From NCBI GenBank assembly GCA_964387935.1, contig CAYLZN010000001.1, positions 38,710 through 102,709 on the forward strand: 64,000 nucleotides of DNA, read 5' to 3'. Origin of the DNA: CAYLZN01 sp964387935 (GTDB taxonomy: Bacteria; Acidobacteriota; Vicinamibacteria; Vicinamibacterales; JAFNAJ01). A program made the position numbers and the translations under genes. Position 1 is the stretch's first letter; every line of letters starts with the position of its first letter. The notes under the pieces were generated by a model. That model made no database searches and had not been told where the DNA came from. It saw nothing but the letters and a program-made list of their open reading frames with translations. This document shows positions 62,814 to 64,000 of the stretch, one piece after another.

Positions 62814-64000
62814 CTATGCAATGAGCTCACTCATCTCCGACGCACGCAACGTGCCGCGCTTCAGGGCGCGCTGCTTCATCAGGTAGAAGATGATGGGCGT
62901 GACGATCAATACGTGCAGCGTCGAGGTGACCATTCCCCCGATGATGGGGGCCGCCATGGGCTTCATGACGTCGGCTCCCACGCCCGTCGCGCTCATGATG
63001 GGCAGCAGCGACAGTATCGTCGTCCCCACGGTCATCAGCTTCGGGCGCAGGCGGAGAATGGCGCCTTCGAGCGTGGCATCCCAGACGTCCTGCGCCACGA
63101 CGGCCCGACCAGAGCGGATGCGTCGGTCCAGGGCCTCGTGCAGATAGACCACCATCACCACGCCCGTCTGCACGGCCACGCCGAAGAGCGCGATGTAGCC
63201 GACCCAGACCGCCACCGAGAAGTTGTACCCGAGCCACCATTGCAGCAGCACGCCGCCCGTCATCGCGTAGACGACCGAGAACATGACGATGAGCGCCTCG
63301 GACGACGAGCGGAACGTCATGTGCAGCAGCAGGAAGATGAGGAAGAGCACGACGGGAATCAGGATGCGCAACCGCTCGCGGGCGCGCACCTGGAACTCGT
63401 ACTGACCGGTCCACGCCAGCGTGTAGCCCGCGGGCAGGCGCAACTGGCTCGCCATCGCGCCCTGGGCGCGCTCGACGTACCCGCCGAGGTCGCGCGTGTC
63501 GGTGTCCACGTACACGTAGCCGGCGAGCTGGCCGCCCTCGTCCCGAATCATGCCGGGGCCCTCCGTGAGGCGAATTTCGGCCAACTGGCCGAGCGGCACC
63601 TGTGCCCCTGAGGGGGCCTTGACGAGCACGCGCGAGAGCGCCGGCAGGTCGTTGCGGAAGTCCTGGAGGTAACGCACGCTCACCGGATACCGCTCCCGTC
63701 CCTCGACGGTCCGGGTCGCCGTCGCGCCGCCGATCGCGGTCTGCACGACCTGCTGCACATCCTCCACGGTGAGCCGGTGACGCGCGAGCGCCTCGCGGTC
63801 GAGGCGGATGTCGGTGAAATACCCCTGCGACACGCGCTCCGCGTACACGCTGCGGGTGCCCTCGACCCCCTCGAGAATCCGCTCCGCTTCGCGGCCGAGC
63901 TGCTCGATCACCTGCAGATCCGGTCCCAGGATCTTGATCCCCACGGGCGTCTTGATGCCGGTGAAGAGCATGTCCAGCCGGTTGCGGATCGGCTGCGTCC
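62814..64000 (-). CDS. Heavy-metal-type RND efflux transporter, C-terminal part (CusA/CzcA family)
   Basis: About 395 codons seen; the gene begins beyond the right edge. TPVGIKILGPDLQVIEQLG and QGYFTDIRLDREALARHRLTVEDVQ belong to the porter domain; ILIPVVLFLIFLLLHMTFRS, VWVGYIALFGVAVQTGVVMVVYLHEAL, RLRPKLMTVGTTILSLLPIM and GADVMKPMAAPIIGGMVTSTLHVLIVTP are typical of the C-terminal membrane part of CusA-type inner-membrane pumps. Exports Cu/Ag or other metals with periplasmic and outer-membrane partners that are outside the window. Confidence 0.92.
   Translation of the reverse strand, partial: TQPIRNRLDMLFTGIKTPVGIKILGPDLQVIEQLGREAERILEGVEGTRSVYAERVSQGYFTDIRLDREALARHRLTVEDVQQVVQTAIGGATATRTVEGRERYPVSVRYLQDFRNDLPALSRVLVKAPSGAQVPLGQLAEIRLTEGPGMIRDEGGQLAGYVYVDTDTRDLGGYVERAQGAMASQLRLPAGYTLAWTGQYEFQVRARERLRILIPVVLFLIFLLLHMTFRSSSEALIVMFSVVYAMTGGVLLQWWLGYNFSVAVWVGYIALFGVAVQTGVVMVVYLHEALDRRIRSGRAVVAQDVWDATLEGAILRLRPKLMTVGTTILSLLPIMSATGVGADVMKPMAAPIIGGMVTSTLHVLIVTPIIFYLMKQRALKRGTLRASEMSELIA

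Overview
The window is GC-rich chromosomal DNA with dense gene packing, many 4-base ATGA/GTGA gene overlaps, many exported peptidases and amidohydrolases, a BlaI/M56 pair, and enhancer-binding regulators with sigma54-type promoters. By inference it is a Gram-negative soil-type bacterium, most likely an Acidobacteriota of the Vicinamibacteria/Luteitalea kind. No rRNA or tRNA gene was recognised and there is no CRISPR array.

Layout. 1-8.3 kb: partial hemerythrin-like protein, M14 peptidase, glycine-zipper envelope protein behind a near-consensus sigma54 promoter, PLP decarboxylase, an amidohydrolase-like protein that has lost its metal ligands, and an outer-membrane barrel. 8.3-12.5 kb: two small secreted proteins (one with 12 cysteines), a decayed IS200-type element, a VapBC-type toxin-antitoxin pair, a SixA-like phosphatase and a short binding-protein lipoprotein. 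12.5-18.8 kb: a compact histidine operon (hisI-G-D-C-B-H-F-A) led by a previously unlisted 24-codon peptide with six His codons and a perfect terminator hairpin, a classical attenuator. 19-36 kb: ATPase, BlaI/M56 regulatory pair with two operators, N-formylglutamate amidohydrolase-like lipoprotein, old yellow enzyme, amidohydrolase, STAS protein, TPR protein, M1 peptidase, esterase, dipeptide epimerase and an amino-acid permease fused to DUF1684. 36-43 kb: a single 2216-residue protein joining a TamB-like inner-membrane/periplasmic part to a complete POTRA-BamA barrel.

43.5-49.9 kb holds an apparent undescribed amide-ligase system: an exported rhodanese, three different ATP-grasp ligases and a glutamine amidotransferase in one operon, with an esterase convergent to it. 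The rhodanese active site is interrupted by an in-frame UGA exactly where CxC-type relatives carry Cys; the frame continues through the rest of the rhodanese domain and ends six bases before the next gene, so a selenoprotein is the leading reading.

50-58.7 kb: malic enzyme, an NtrC/NtrB-type pair, and divergently a decaheme cytochrome plus MtrB/PioB-like outer-membrane barrel (an extracellular electron-transfer conduit). A sigma54 promoter and two TGACA-N3-TGTCA sites lie between them. The barrel gene too has an in-frame UGA (codon 598), followed at 23 nt by an 8-bp hairpin with a GUU loop; the C-terminal strands and terminal Phe lie beyond it. 58.8-64 kb: GNAT acetyltransferase, a second NtrB/NtrC-type pair, and the end of a CusA/CzcA-type RND pump.

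Nine intergenic arrays with a strict 7-base period, in three sequence families, are scattered through the window; the GGCTCAG family sits at convergent gene ends in all three of its occurrences. UGA is the ordinary stop codon of many genes here (for example across the his operon), so the two internal UGAs are not explained by a changed genetic code.
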